From positions 1-64,000 of the forward strand of contig JABUFA010000003.1 in the NCBI GenBank assembly GCA_013314755.1: a stretch of DNA of 64,000 nucleotides, written 5' to 3'. The notes under the pieces were generated by a model that was not told the origin of the DNA, ran no database searches, and saw only the letters and a program-made list of their open reading frames with translations. Source of the stretch: Chthonomonadia bacterium (GTDB lineage Bacteria; Armatimonadota; HRBIN16). Each line of letters begins with the position of its first letter. Position 1 is the stretch's first letter. Position numbers and translations under genes: made by a program. This document shows positions 28,778 through 37,533 of this stretch, one piece after another.

Positions 28778-29491
28778 TTAGAAATTGTACGAATAGTAAA
28801 CCGCAATGCTCCTTCTGCGGGCATACTCTTCTACGTCCCAGCTGGTAATCATATGCATTACCAGCACCGGGAAGAGATCAGGGTAAACACCCTGCAACCG
28901 GCTCAGCTTACGCCGAATGAAATTGTCCACCTCGTTTTTGGAGAGCTGGGACTTGCTTTCCCCAATGATGGTGACTGTTTGTCCGTTACGCCTTGCCTGT
29001 CCGAAGATATTGACTTCGATATACTGTCCCTGCTTGTCCTGGATGAATCTCCTCTTGAGCCGTTCTTCTATCATCAAGCCGTAATCGCGTGCCAGCAGGG
29101 CAGGGAGTGCCTGATACGCACGATTTTCGAGGCTGTAGCCGACTGTCGTCGCGAGACCACCCAGCTGCTTGCGAGTCTCCCGCATCTCCTCCGTGAGCCG
29201 ACGTATCTCCAGCTCATTGCGCCGTTGCGCTTCCGCGACCTCAGCGAGAGTGGCTTCGATACGTGCGAAGCGGGCTTCGGAGGCTGTCTGCGCAGATGCC
29301 TGTTGCTCTGCTATAGCCTGGAGAGTCTGGTGAATAGAGGCTATCTGGCTGTCCAGTTTCTGAAACCATTTTTCTGCCGAAGACTCCTGCAGGTGCGTAA
29401 ATGCCTCGCTGATAACCTCTGCAATAGTCTCCGCAGCGTCTGGTTCCAGCGCTTGTTTCAGCTTTTCGTAGATTTTAAGAGTGTTCAGCAT
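28778..29491 (-). CDS. Coiled-coil protein with C-terminal PD-(D/E)XK nuclease-like domain (DUF3782-like)
   Basis: Coiled-coil N-terminus; EVNIFGQARRNGQTVTIIGESKSQLSKNEVDNF resembles nuclease-like E...ExK. Confidence 0.7.
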   Translation of the reverse strand: MLNTLKIYEKLKQALEPDAAETIAEVISEAFTHLQESSAEKWFQKLDSQIASIHQTLQAIAEQQASAQTASEARFARIEATLAEVAEAQRRNELEIRRLTEEMRETRKQLGGLATTVGYSLENRAYQALPALLARDYGLMIEERLKRRFIQDKQGQYIEVNIFGQARRNGQTVTIIGESKSQLSKNEVDNFIRRKLSRLQGVYPDLFPVLVMHMITSWDVEEYARRRSIAVYYSYNF

Positions 29492-29525
29492 CTCGCATTC
29501 CCTGCCCACTGTCGATTATACCCTT

Positions 29526-30863
29526 TCAGCTCGCCTCCGTCGAATATGGTGTCCAGTCTGGCTCCTCTATGTCCAGCAGGTCGTATACCTCCTCGCGGAT
29601 GAGCCGTTCGCAGTCGGCAGTGACCATCAGCGTGCCATAGTAGCGATATGCCATGTCCACCTCGTAGCCGCCGATGGCGTAATCCGCCGCGGTGGGAATG
29701 TAGCCCCAGCACCCGTTGCTGTAGCCCAGAACGATGGTGGGCTGATGGGGCGACTGGCGTTCAATGTCCAGCGCATACTGCACGAACATCTCCGCCGGGA
29801 ATGCCACGAAACGAGCATCGCCAATGCGAAGCAGATGGATTTCGAAGGGCATCGTTTTCGGTTCGCCTTGCTCGACAGCAAGCAGGAGGTCCTGTGCCCA
29901 GCGTACCATGTCGCGCTTCCACATCAGCATCCCCAGCGGTGCGCCTTCTTCTTCCGCGCGTTTCCACTCCTCTTCCGCCTGGCTCAGGTACTGCTGTGCC
30001 TGCTCGCGGGAGGGGAACTGATAAGGCAGGTGCACGGTGCGAAGTGTGCCATCAATCGGCACGCCCTCTATCGGTTCGGACAGATGCGAGCCGGCAACCG
30101 TCGCCGCGCCCAGTACCTCGCCCAGTTTGCGCACATGTGTGAAGGTTGCGCCAGTGTGGATGGGGTTGATATTGCCCGCACAGCCCTGCAGGAACATCGG
30201 CATGTGGAAACCCGCACGTTTGAGGAACTCACACGCCGCGCCCGGATAGTCCGCGCTGACCCACAGGTTCTGCCCGCCCAGTACCACCGGATGCGTAGCG
30301 TAAGCCAGCATCACCGCCAGCGGAGTCTGGTCCTCGCGGTCCACGCGCAGGACGTGCACGTAAGGCTGAACGTGTCCGCCCGGGTTCTGCCCGATAACGG
30401 TCTGTCTATCGCGTCGTTCCCTGCGATTGATGCCAATCTGCACGGGCGCGCGTCCCCAGCGCAGGCTGACCGGCTCCACCATGTCCGCTGCCTGCTGTAC
30501 TGCGCCCACCACCTTGCGTGCCATCACGTTGCAGTAGTGCTCATCGCGCTCGCCCATGGTGCGGAAGGTGCGCGTGCCTGGACCGGCGTGTGTGTGCGAG
30601 CAGTTCAGCAGGATTCGCTCGTAAGGGATGCCCGTTTTGCGGTTGATACCATCCCGTATCGATTCCACCAGGTCAAAGTCCAGCGCAATTAGGTCCATGC
30701 TGACAATGCACGCCAGGCTCAGCCCATCGTCCAGCACCAGTGCGCGCGCGTAGAGCTCGTCGTGCACGCCGATGCATCCGGTGGAACGCCCGGCGTATCC
30801 GGCAAGCCACACGCCAAGGGGCGGGGTGATGTTGGTCTCACAGACGCCTGCCTTCAGTGCCAT
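29526..30863 (-). CDS. Neutral/alkaline non-lysosomal ceramidase-like protein
   Basis: AGVCETNITPPLGVWLAGYAGRSTG, LNCSHTHAGPGT, CAGNINP. Confidence 0.9.
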   Translation of the reverse strand: MALKAGVCETNITPPLGVWLAGYAGRSTGCIGVHDELYARALVLDDGLSLACIVSMDLIALDFDLVESIRDGINRKTGIPYERILLNCSHTHAGPGTRTFRTMGERDEHYCNVMARKVVGAVQQAADMVEPVSLRWGRAPVQIGINRRERRDRQTVIGQNPGGHVQPYVHVLRVDREDQTPLAVMLAYATHPVVLGGQNLWVSADYPGAACEFLKRAGFHMPMFLQGCAGNINPIHTGATFTHVRKLGEVLGAATVAGSHLSEPIEGVPIDGTLRTVHLPYQFPSREQAQQYLSQAEEEWKRAEEEGAPLGMLMWKRDMVRWAQDLLLAVEQGEPKTMPFEIHLLRIGDARFVAFPAEMFVQYALDIERQSPHQPTIVLGYSNGCWGYIPTAADYAIGGYEVDMAYRYYGTLMVTADCERLIREEVYDLLDIEEPDWTPYSTEAS

Positions 30864-33800
30864 TACCGTTCCTCCTGAGCATAGTTTGCACGCCCGCCAG
30901 CCAGCTTCTGCAGGCGTTCGATCATTCTGGCGACTTTCCGCCGATGCTCCAGCAGGGGGCGCGGGTCGGTGGTGAAGTTTGTCAGGTCTTTGGAGATGTG
31001 TTCGGGCACTTCCAACAGCTTTTGTGCCTCGGCAAGCAGGCTGGCGGGGGCTGTGCCCTGCAACCGCTCAACCAGCGCCTGCAGAATCGCGAAGTACTCG
31101 TAATCTTCCACGCCGTCGCGCAGGTTTTCCCAGCGGATGGAGGAGATGGGCGGCTGGATGGCGGGCGGATGTTGCTGATTGGGGTCGCGACGAGGCGGAT
31201 ACAGGAAGCGTCCGTCCCCGTTGCCCCAGAACTGCTTGGTGCCGACGGGAGTGCCGTATCCGGTGACGTAACTCATCGGGTCTTCCCACGGGTTCTGCAG
31301 GCTGTTGGGAAAAGCAGTGTTACTGGTCCAGTAGTTGGTCTGCCAGATAAGAATGCCCTGGATGCCGTACTGCCACGATTGCCACGCCCACAGGCGCATC
31401 TCCACCGCCGGGTGCTCGATAAACAGCCCAATGTAGGGCGCGCGCGGTCCGGTGCAGATATACCACCACACCTCTTCGCCCGCTTTGCGCCGCTCGGCGA
31501 CGCGCTCCTTCGTCCATTCCGGCGTCAGCCCGCACCATATCTCCACATGCCCATACAGCAGCGGTTCGGGCTGTTCGGTGAGCAGGCGACGGATGCCGGG
31601 CGCATGTCGGCGGATTCTCTGCATCCCCTCGATGACGAACTCATAGTCGCGCGGCTCCGGCTCGTCGAACCAGTAGACGTACGCCTTCTCCAGCCAGCCC
31701 TTTTCGCGCAGGTGGGATTCTATCTGGTGCAGGTAGTCACCAAAAAGTCGCTCATATTCCGGCGTGCCTGCTTTGAACCCGCCGAACTCGCCCTCGTAGC
31801 GCTCGTAGAAGGTGCCGCCGCCCAGCCCCTGAATGGGCAGGAGGAAGGCATTGAACTTCATCTCGTTCAGGTAGCGCTCCGCCGCGCGGTCGAACTCGGT
31901 AAAGTCCACGATAACCTTTTTCGCCTCGCCCTCGCCCTCAAATCGTACATGGATGGGTGCATAGGCGTAGAACGAGTAGGGGGCGATTCGGTGCTCCGCG
32001 AACGAGCGCATGTACAGGTCCCACACGGTGCGCTTCTGCTCGTCGGTCTGCAGATGGTGGTAGCGCTCGATCTCCCACGCACCCAGACCGAAGCCGCTGC
32101 GCAGGGTGGTCTCTTTGGGCAGGGAGAAGTCGAACACCTGAACCCTCAGCGGCACGCTCAGCCTGCCCCGATTGGTCTGGAAGGTAATGGTTCCGTTGTA
32201 GGTGCCAGCGGGTGCGCTCTCGGGGACGTGAACCAGTATCCAGATTGCCTGATTGCGCTCGTGGGGCAGGGTGAACGGCGTCTGCAGGGGTGGAAGCGGG
32301 TCGGGGTACTCGCCAGCCGTGCCGAGATTGTCGCTGGGGTGCTCGACCTGCACGGTAGCCACTTCGAACAGCTTCACCTGCGAAGCAGGGATAGTGGTTC
32401 TGGTGCTTTTCAGGTCCGAGACCGTCACTCCTTGCAGGACGGTGTTCGGATGCTTGGCACGAAGAACCACCTGCGCCGGCTCGAACTCCCCTCGCGCCGC
32501 CTCGATAAGAACAGCTGCAGAGGGCTTCCCAATGGGAGACGGGCGGTTTCGTCCCACCTTCCACGCCCCCTCGCACCACCACACCTCGCCGAAGTCGGGC
32601 GATGCCTGCAGGGGGTAGCCATAATGCGATTCATCCAGTACCATGCGTGTCACCTCAAATTGTGCTGAGTAAAGCGATGTTCTGCCCGTTGTCGCTCGTA
32701 TCTGCACGACCTGCTTTCCAGCAGGCAGTCCGGGTAGCGCGAGCGGCTGGTCCTTGGTCGCGCCGGCAGGCAGGGTGAGTTTACCGATGGGGGTCCAGCG
32801 TCCGTTAATGCCTATCGCCACCTCCACAGGAAGCGAGCGGGTGTTTCTGTTCGTCCAGCGTAATTTCCAGTCGGTATCCTGTGCCTGCCACTGCACCTTC
32901 AGCGACGGCGAGGTCTGACGCTCTTCCACGATAAGGGTGTTTCCCGTCCGTTCCGCGCCGCGGTAGTCTGTTTTCGCCTGCAGGCGCACGTAGTCCACCT
33001 GCGCATAGGCGTTGTTTCCCTCTACCTGAATGCGCACGAACAGCTGCTTTGTGGGGAACAGGGTTTCGGGTAAGGGAGCTTCTATCAGTTCCACACGGGA
33101 GCCGCGGGCAAAGCTCTGCCAGTTTTCGCCGTCTGTGCTGGCGCTCAGCACTACCGTTCCGCTTGTGTAGTAGTTGATGTTGGCGCGAATCACCGCCGAG
33201 CGCATCGGGAACGGCAGGGTATAGCGGTACACCACCTCATCGCCGGGGGACAGCACCCACCGATTGGTGTTCAGGTAGGCGCGCTGGCGCCACAGCGTTC
33301 GGTGGATATTGGAGCCGTACCAGCCGGGCTGATGGGTGTCCACATACTCGCCAGTGCGAAGCCGTTCGCCTTCGCCCAGCTCCAGCTCCCCCCAGCGGCG
33401 ATGCACCACCTGCGCAGGATACATCTCCACGCGGTCAAAGTAAACGGTTCCCTTCACGTGCCAGTGCCCCACCCGCGCAAAAAGCGGGGTGGCTTCAGGA
33501 ACACGGAAGGCAAAGCTGTATTCCTGCCACTTTGAAGATGGTCCGAAGTCACGGTTAACCAGGTTGGAACCGCTGATGATGGTGCCGCTGCCATCTGCGC
33601 GGGCGCGAAATCGGAAGACGTATGCGCTTCCCGGCGGAAGGACAAGGTCGGGTGTGCGCCAGAATGCGCTGTCTTCGCCCGTTCCATGCACTGCCAGCAC
33701 AGGCTTGCCGTCTATCGTTGTGCGCGAAACAGCGGCTTTCACATTCCAGTCGGCAGGCACGCCGCCGTCCTGACCTGCCTGCCATGCTGACAGGGGAGGC

Positions 33801-33874
33801 AACAGGTTTTGCGCCTGTGCTATGCCAGCCATGACCCCGAAAGTCACCAGTAACACGATGCCATGCGCTTTCAT
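30863..33874 (-). CDS. DUF4091 domain-containing protein (large, secreted)
   Basis: 1003 aa; ENLRDGVEDYEYFAILQALVERL motif; signal peptide. Confidence 0.85.
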   Translation of the reverse strand: MKAHGIVLLVTFGVMAGIAQAQNLLPPLSAWQAGQDGGVPADWNVKAAVSRTTIDGKPVLAVHGTGEDSAFWRTPDLVLPPGSAYVFRFRARADGSGTIISGSNLVNRDFGPSSKWQEYSFAFRVPEATPLFARVGHWHVKGTVYFDRVEMYPAQVVHRRWGELELGEGERLRTGEYVDTHQPGWYGSNIHRTLWRQRAYLNTNRWVLSPGDEVVYRYTLPFPMRSAVIRANINYYTSGTVVLSASTDGENWQSFARGSRVELIEAPLPETLFPTKQLFVRIQVEGNNAYAQVDYVRLQAKTDYRGAERTGNTLIVEERQTSPSLKVQWQAQDTDWKLRWTNRNTRSLPVEVAIGINGRWTPIGKLTLPAGATKDQPLALPGLPAGKQVVQIRATTGRTSLYSAQFEVTRMVLDESHYGYPLQASPDFGEVWWCEGAWKVGRNRPSPIGKPSAAVLIEAARGEFEPAQVVLRAKHPNTVLQGVTVSDLKSTRTTIPASQVKLFEVATVQVEHPSDNLGTAGEYPDPLPPLQTPFTLPHERNQAIWILVHVPESAPAGTYNGTITFQTNRGRLSVPLRVQVFDFSLPKETTLRSGFGLGAWEIERYHHLQTDEQKRTVWDLYMRSFAEHRIAPYSFYAYAPIHVRFEGEGEAKKVIVDFTEFDRAAERYLNEMKFNAFLLPIQGLGGGTFYERYEGEFGGFKAGTPEYERLFGDYLHQIESHLREKGWLEKAYVYWFDEPEPRDYEFVIEGMQRIRRHAPGIRRLLTEQPEPLLYGHVEIWCGLTPEWTKERVAERRKAGEEVWWYICTGPRAPYIGLFIEHPAVEMRLWAWQSWQYGIQGILIWQTNYWTSNTAFPNSLQNPWEDPMSYVTGYGTPVGTKQFWGNGDGRFLYPPRRDPNQQHPPAIQPPISSIRWENLRDGVEDYEYFAILQALVERLQGTAPASLLAEAQKLLEVPEHISKDLTNFTTDPRPLLEHRRKVARMIERLQKLAGGRANYAQEER

Positions 33875-34134
33875 CTGTGCATAGCTCCTGTTCTTCGGAA
33901 GGTTTGCTTGGTGCGGTACTTGGCGGTGGGGAAGCAGGTTTCCTGCAGAACGAATTGCTCAAACTGAACATATCGCCTCACAGGGGCGCACTTGCACCGG
34001 CTCAGCTCCCCATAAAGGGATCTCAGATGACACCCGGCAAGGGGGCGACGTTAGCAAGTGCAGGGGCACGTGCTTGCGCGTGCCCTGATCGTTTAATCTC
34101 AAGAAAATATCTTCGAAAATATTCCCCAAACTAC

Positions 34135-34163
34135 TTGACAAGTGTGGCGCAGGTTGGTATGCT
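34135..34163 (+). promoter_or_regulatory. Sigma70-like promoter TTGACA-N17-TATGCT
   Basis: Perfect -35, 17 bp spacer, about 130 bp upstream of prepilin ATG. Confidence 0.7.
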
Positions 34164-34170
34164 TAAGGTG

Positions 34171-34290
34171 TGAATACGTATTCTCAAGCGATGTTGGTTG
34201 CTTATTCCTGAGAGTACGGCGACAACGAAGTCGGCTAAGACAGATTGGGTACCATTGCCCAATCGTTAGCATATCACGTCAAAGGGGGTA
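34171..34290 (+). promoter_or_regulatory. Structured 5' leader (three potential hairpins) of prepilin gene
   Basis: gtattctca/tgagagtac (34178-34186 with 34209-34217), cgac-aacgaa-gtcg, gattggg/cccaatc. Confidence 0.45.
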
Positions 34291-34296
34291 TTTCAC

Positions 34297-35166
34297 ATGC
34301 TCAAGCGTCACGCATTTACCTTGATCGAGCTGCTGGTTGTCATCGCGATTATCGCGATACTGGCAGCTATCCTGTTCCCGGTGTTCTCCCAGGCTCGTGA
34401 CAAGGCGCGGCAGACGTCTGACCTGAGCAACCTGAAGCAGATGGGGCTTGCTGTGCAGATGTACGCTCAGGACTATGACGAAACGATGGCTCCTGCCGAG
34501 GGCTGGCGACCAGACCTCGCTGCGGACCCGGGACAGTTCGTCACGTGGATGGCGCTGGTTCTGCCATACACCAAGAACTCTCAGATTTTCCGGTCTCCGA
34601 AGTATGCTTTACTCTATCCCGAGAACATTGCCAACTGGCTGAACTACGGCTTGCACGGCAACATTGTGCAGGGCACTGCTCCCAACCGCATGTTGCCCGT
34701 CTCCTACGCCGCGGTCAACCTGCGCTGGTCCACCTGGCCCCATCAGACGACAGTCAGCTCCAATAGCGGCTACGGTGGCAAAGGTGGTATGTATGCCTCC
34801 TATCCGCAGTGGACCTCGGGCGACACGCCGGTCAGCCTGGCGGCAATCGAGGAGGTCGCTGCGACCCGTATTATCGTGAACGGCATCAACTACCATCTGA
34901 TCAGCGGGTGCGACCTAGACGTGCTGGACGACAGCGGCAACCTGCCCTGTGGGTACACCGCGGTGACCTATATGAACACGGGTGGTCAGCCGCCCTGGGC
35001 AATCAACATGAACCCGCCAAACCGAAGCACGCTGGCGCCTTTTGCGGGCAATATGAACGTGGTCTTCGCCGATGGGCACGCCAAGGCAGTGCCGTGGGGA
35101 ACCGGCTGTCCGCATGAGTACACCGTGGAGGCGGACCGCTCGGTAGTGCCCTCGCGCTGTCGGTAA
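34297..35166 (+). CDS. Type II secretion/pilus pseudopilin-like protein (DUF1559/H-X9-DG family)
   Basis: [38 protein letters not shown]-terminal [10 protein letters not shown]. Confidence 0.95.
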   Translation: MLKRHAFTLIELLVVIAIIAILAAILFPVFSQARDKARQTSDLSNLKQMGLAVQMYAQDYDETMAPAEGWRPDLAADPGQFVTWMALVLPYTKNSQIFRSPKYALLYPENIANWLNYGLHGNIVQGTAPNRMLPVSYAAVNLRWSTWPHQTTVSSNSGYGGKGGMYASYPQWTSGDTPVSLAAIEEVAATRIIVNGINYHLISGCDLDVLDDSGNLPCGYTAVTYMNTGGQPPWAINMNPPNRSTLAPFAGNMNVVFADGHAKAVPWGTGCPHEYTVEADRSVVPSRCR

Positions 35167-35177
35167 GGAGGAGCGAG

Positions 35178-35354
35178 ATGGCACGCCGTGAAATCCCTGT
35201 GCCGGTGGCAATCGGCATCATCGTGGCGATTATCCTCGTGGCAGTAGCCATCATGTGGAAGCAGACCTCTCAGCCCAAGGAGCAGGTGCTCAAGCAGTGG
35301 GCGCCGTACCCGCAGATTCCCGTGCAGGGACCTGGAGCACAAGCCTCGCGTTAG
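35178..35354 (+). CDS. 58-aa single-TM hypothetical protein
   Basis: MARREIPVPVAIGIIVAIILVAVAIMWKQTSQPKEQVLKQWAPYPQIPVQGPGAQASR*; GGAGGAG RBS; followed by terminator; absent from ORF track. Confidence 0.8.
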   Translation: MARREIPVPVAIGIIVAIILVAVAIMWKQTSQPKEQVLKQWAPYPQIPVQGPGAQASR

Positions 35355-35373
35355 AAAGGCTTCCCTGATACTT

Positions 35374-35400
35374 GCCCCTCCTGAACGGGAGGGGCTTTTT
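35374..35400 (+). terminator. Rho-independent terminator
   Basis: gcccctcc-tgaac-ggaggggc followed by ttttt. Confidence 0.9.
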
Positions 35401-35494
35401 CTTTTGCGTTGGCTGTGGAGGGAAAGACTATTCGCCGATAATGTACTGATAACCTGTTCCGCTTTGCGCAAAACGGGATAAGGGGGGAAGCGCC

Positions 35495-35698
35495 ATGAAC
35501 CCCGACGAGATGACCGTTCGCCCTGTGGTGTACGGCACGTCCGTTCGTCCGGTGCACCGCGAGTCGCCGCCGCGCGACTCCACGTCGCGCCAGCCTTCGC
35601 ACAGGCAGGAGAATACCCAGCCTGAAGAGCCGAACGAACCGCCGGAAGAGGTGCCGCAGGATGGCGGGCAGACACACCTGATAGACCTGCGCGTGTAG
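35495..35698 (+). CDS. Small Pro/Glu-rich hypothetical protein
   Basis: 67 aa ORF, first gene of a tight operon; disordered composition. Confidence 0.5.
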   Translation: MNPDEMTVRPVVYGTSVRPVHRESPPRDSTSRQPSHRQENTQPEEPNEPPEEVPQDGGQTHLIDLRV

Positions 35699-35708
35699 AG
35701 GAGGAAGG

Positions 35709-36251
35709 ATGGGTTACATCGGATACCTGAGCGCCGGAGAGGTAGAGCCTTCTTTGTTCATCGGTGCGGCGATGTGCACAGACGGGTTCGGCTTGCCTGT
35801 GGAGTTCCGCTACACCGAGCCGGTGCGCGCTACGCCGCTACAGCGCATCCTGTACGGAGGCGCTCTTCACCGCTACCTGTGCCGGGAGGTAATAGCCTCC
35901 ACCCTGTTACAGGCGATGGAGACGGTTCCCGACGTGTGGATTGTGCGGGACGAGATGCTGTTGGAGCCGCTGGAGGGGATGCGTGCACCGGTGGTGATGC
36001 TGTTCCCAACCGACATGGCACCGATGAGCGACCTGGGGGCGACCATGCCCGCGGGGGACGGCGAGATGCTGGTTCAGCTCTCACTGGCAGGCGCGCCCCT
36101 GCGTGTGCGTTTTGGCAGTCAGGACACCGCTCAACACCGCCAGGCGATTCAGGCGTTGACCGAAGTGGCGCACACAATGGATGTGCTGGAGCCATTAACC
36201 CGCCTTCAGCAGGCAATCCGGGCGGTGCAGGAGGGACTGGAAGCGGCTTGA
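35709..36251 (+). CDS. Hypothetical protein
   Basis: 180 aa, GGAAGG-type RBS, coding-like composition, TTGA overlap with next gene. Confidence 0.75.
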   Translation: MGYIGYLSAGEVEPSLFIGAAMCTDGFGLPVEFRYTEPVRATPLQRILYGGALHRYLCREVIASTLLQAMETVPDVWIVRDEMLLEPLEGMRAPVVMLFPTDMAPMSDLGATMPAGDGEMLVQLSLAGAPLRVRFGSQDTAQHRQAIQALTEVAHTMDVLEPLTRLQQAIRAVQEGLEAA

Positions 36252-37057
36252 ACGCATCCTGGTGGGGACGTCTCTGGCTTCGAGCGTTGACGTGGGCGTT
36301 CTATTCTGAGCCACCTCAGGTGCACGGTGGGAATCTGGCAATCCTGCCCCCACGGGCGGTTGCGTTCCCGCTGAGGCAGGAAGTACCGATTGTTCGTCGC
36401 CCGCGTCCTGTATGCTGTCGGGTGCGGGGCGTGTCGGCAGAGGCGAACCGCTGTGCGATGCGGGTTATCGCTCGTCCCAAAACACGGGTTCGCACGGTAT
36501 GTGCTCCCTCTACGGCTGTTCGGCAACACAGGATTTCTCTGGCGATTGGCGCACGCCCCCACAAACTCGTACCTATACGTGCAACCTTAGCCGCTTCCCA
36601 TCGCGTATTAATAAGCAGCACTCAGCCTGCTGTGCACGCCCGGGTACGCCTGCTGCCCAATCGGGTTGGGACGTGCGCCGTGCAGTTACGCTGGCGTTGC
36701 CTGGCACAGCCCTTAGCGGTCGAGCGGTTTCGTTGTGGAAATGTCTCTTCCTCGCTGGTATGGCGGTTGCCCCTGTCCCGGCGTGCGGTGTCTTTCAGGC
36801 AGCTGAATGCGGAGTGGCGCCGTCGTTGCGTGGAGGCGCTGGAGAGGGCAGCGAAAGGATATGCGCGTGTTCAAAGCGTATACTACCCTGTGCCGGCGCA
36901 CACTGTGATGAGGCTTGAGATAGACGAGACGCTCGGCGTGCTGTATGTGTATCCCCGCAGGGGGCGCAACGATATGCCTCCCGGTTGTCTGTGGGTTGTG
37001 TGTGGGACGCGAGTGATGGACGGTCAACCGGTGCGCGCGGTGCTGAGGGTGAGTTAA
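36248..37057 (+). CDS. Arg-rich hypothetical protein (TTG start)
   Basis: TTG 36248 overlaps upstream TGA; end TAATG overlaps next ATG; C-terminus looks globular. Confidence 0.55.
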   Translation: MNASWWGRLWLRALTWAFYSEPPQVHGGNLAILPPRAVAFPLRQEVPIVRRPRPVCCRVRGVSAEANRCAMRVIARPKTRVRTVCAPSTAVRQHRISLAIGARPHKLVPIRATLAASHRVLISSTQPAVHARVRLLPNRVGTCAVQLRWRCLAQPLAVERFRCGNVSSSLVWRLPLSRRAVSFRQLNAEWRRRCVEALERAAKGYARVQSVYYPVPAHTVMRLEIDETLGVLYVYPRRGRNDMPPGCLWVVCGTRVMDGQPVRAVLRVS

Positions 37058-37533
37058 TGGACGTGCTTTTTTTGGTAGCGCAAGCGGCTCTGCTGATTCT
37101 AGCGGGCGTGATGGTTCTGCGCGTGCGTGAGGAGCTGCAGTTACTGGTGCGTCAGGCGACCTCCTCACAGCAGAGCGAGCAAATAAAGCACTTGCAGGAG
37201 GAGCTTCAGCAGACCCTGCGCGAGGTGCGTGTGACCCTGAGCGAGGGCATTGCAAAGCTGGAGGAGCGCATCGCCCGGGCGGAACAGGTTCTGCACGCGC
37301 TGGAGGTACACGCCCCAAACGCACCGCAGGAGGTTGCGGCTGAGCCGGGGGTTCGGGTGCCGGTGGAGCGTATTCTGGCGCTGGCGGACTCGGGCTGCGA
37401 TGTGAAGGAGATTGCGCGGTTGACCGGCATTGCAGAGGGTGAGGTGCAGCTGGTTTTGCAGATTCGGGCACAGCGCTCGGAGAAGGAGTCTTCAGGCAAC
37501 TCTGTCCAGAGGAACGAGAGGACGGAAGAATGA
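37057..37533 (+). CDS. DUF6115/DUF2802-like membrane-anchored coiled-coil protein with C-terminal HTH-like motif
   Basis: N-terminal TM, coiled coil, ILALADSGCDVKEIARLTGIAEGEVQLVLQI. Confidence 0.75.
   Translation: MDVLFLVAQAALLILAGVMVLRVREELQLLVRQATSSQQSEQIKHLQEELQQTLREVRVTLSEGIAKLEERIARAEQVLHALEVHAPNAPQEVAAEPGVRVPVERILALADSGCDVKEIARLTGIAEGEVQLVLQIRAQRSEKESSGNSVQRNERTEE

Noticed and set aside
30857-32668. 603-aa plus-strand ORF
   Set aside because: Fully antisense to the DUF4091 gene on the minus strand; composition is that of a mirrored GC-rich codon frame with no recognisable domain
35774-36247. N-terminal part of the 427-aa plus ORF 35774..37057
   Set aside because: Overlaps the better-supported 35709..36251 CDS in another frame; only the part from TTG 36248 is retained
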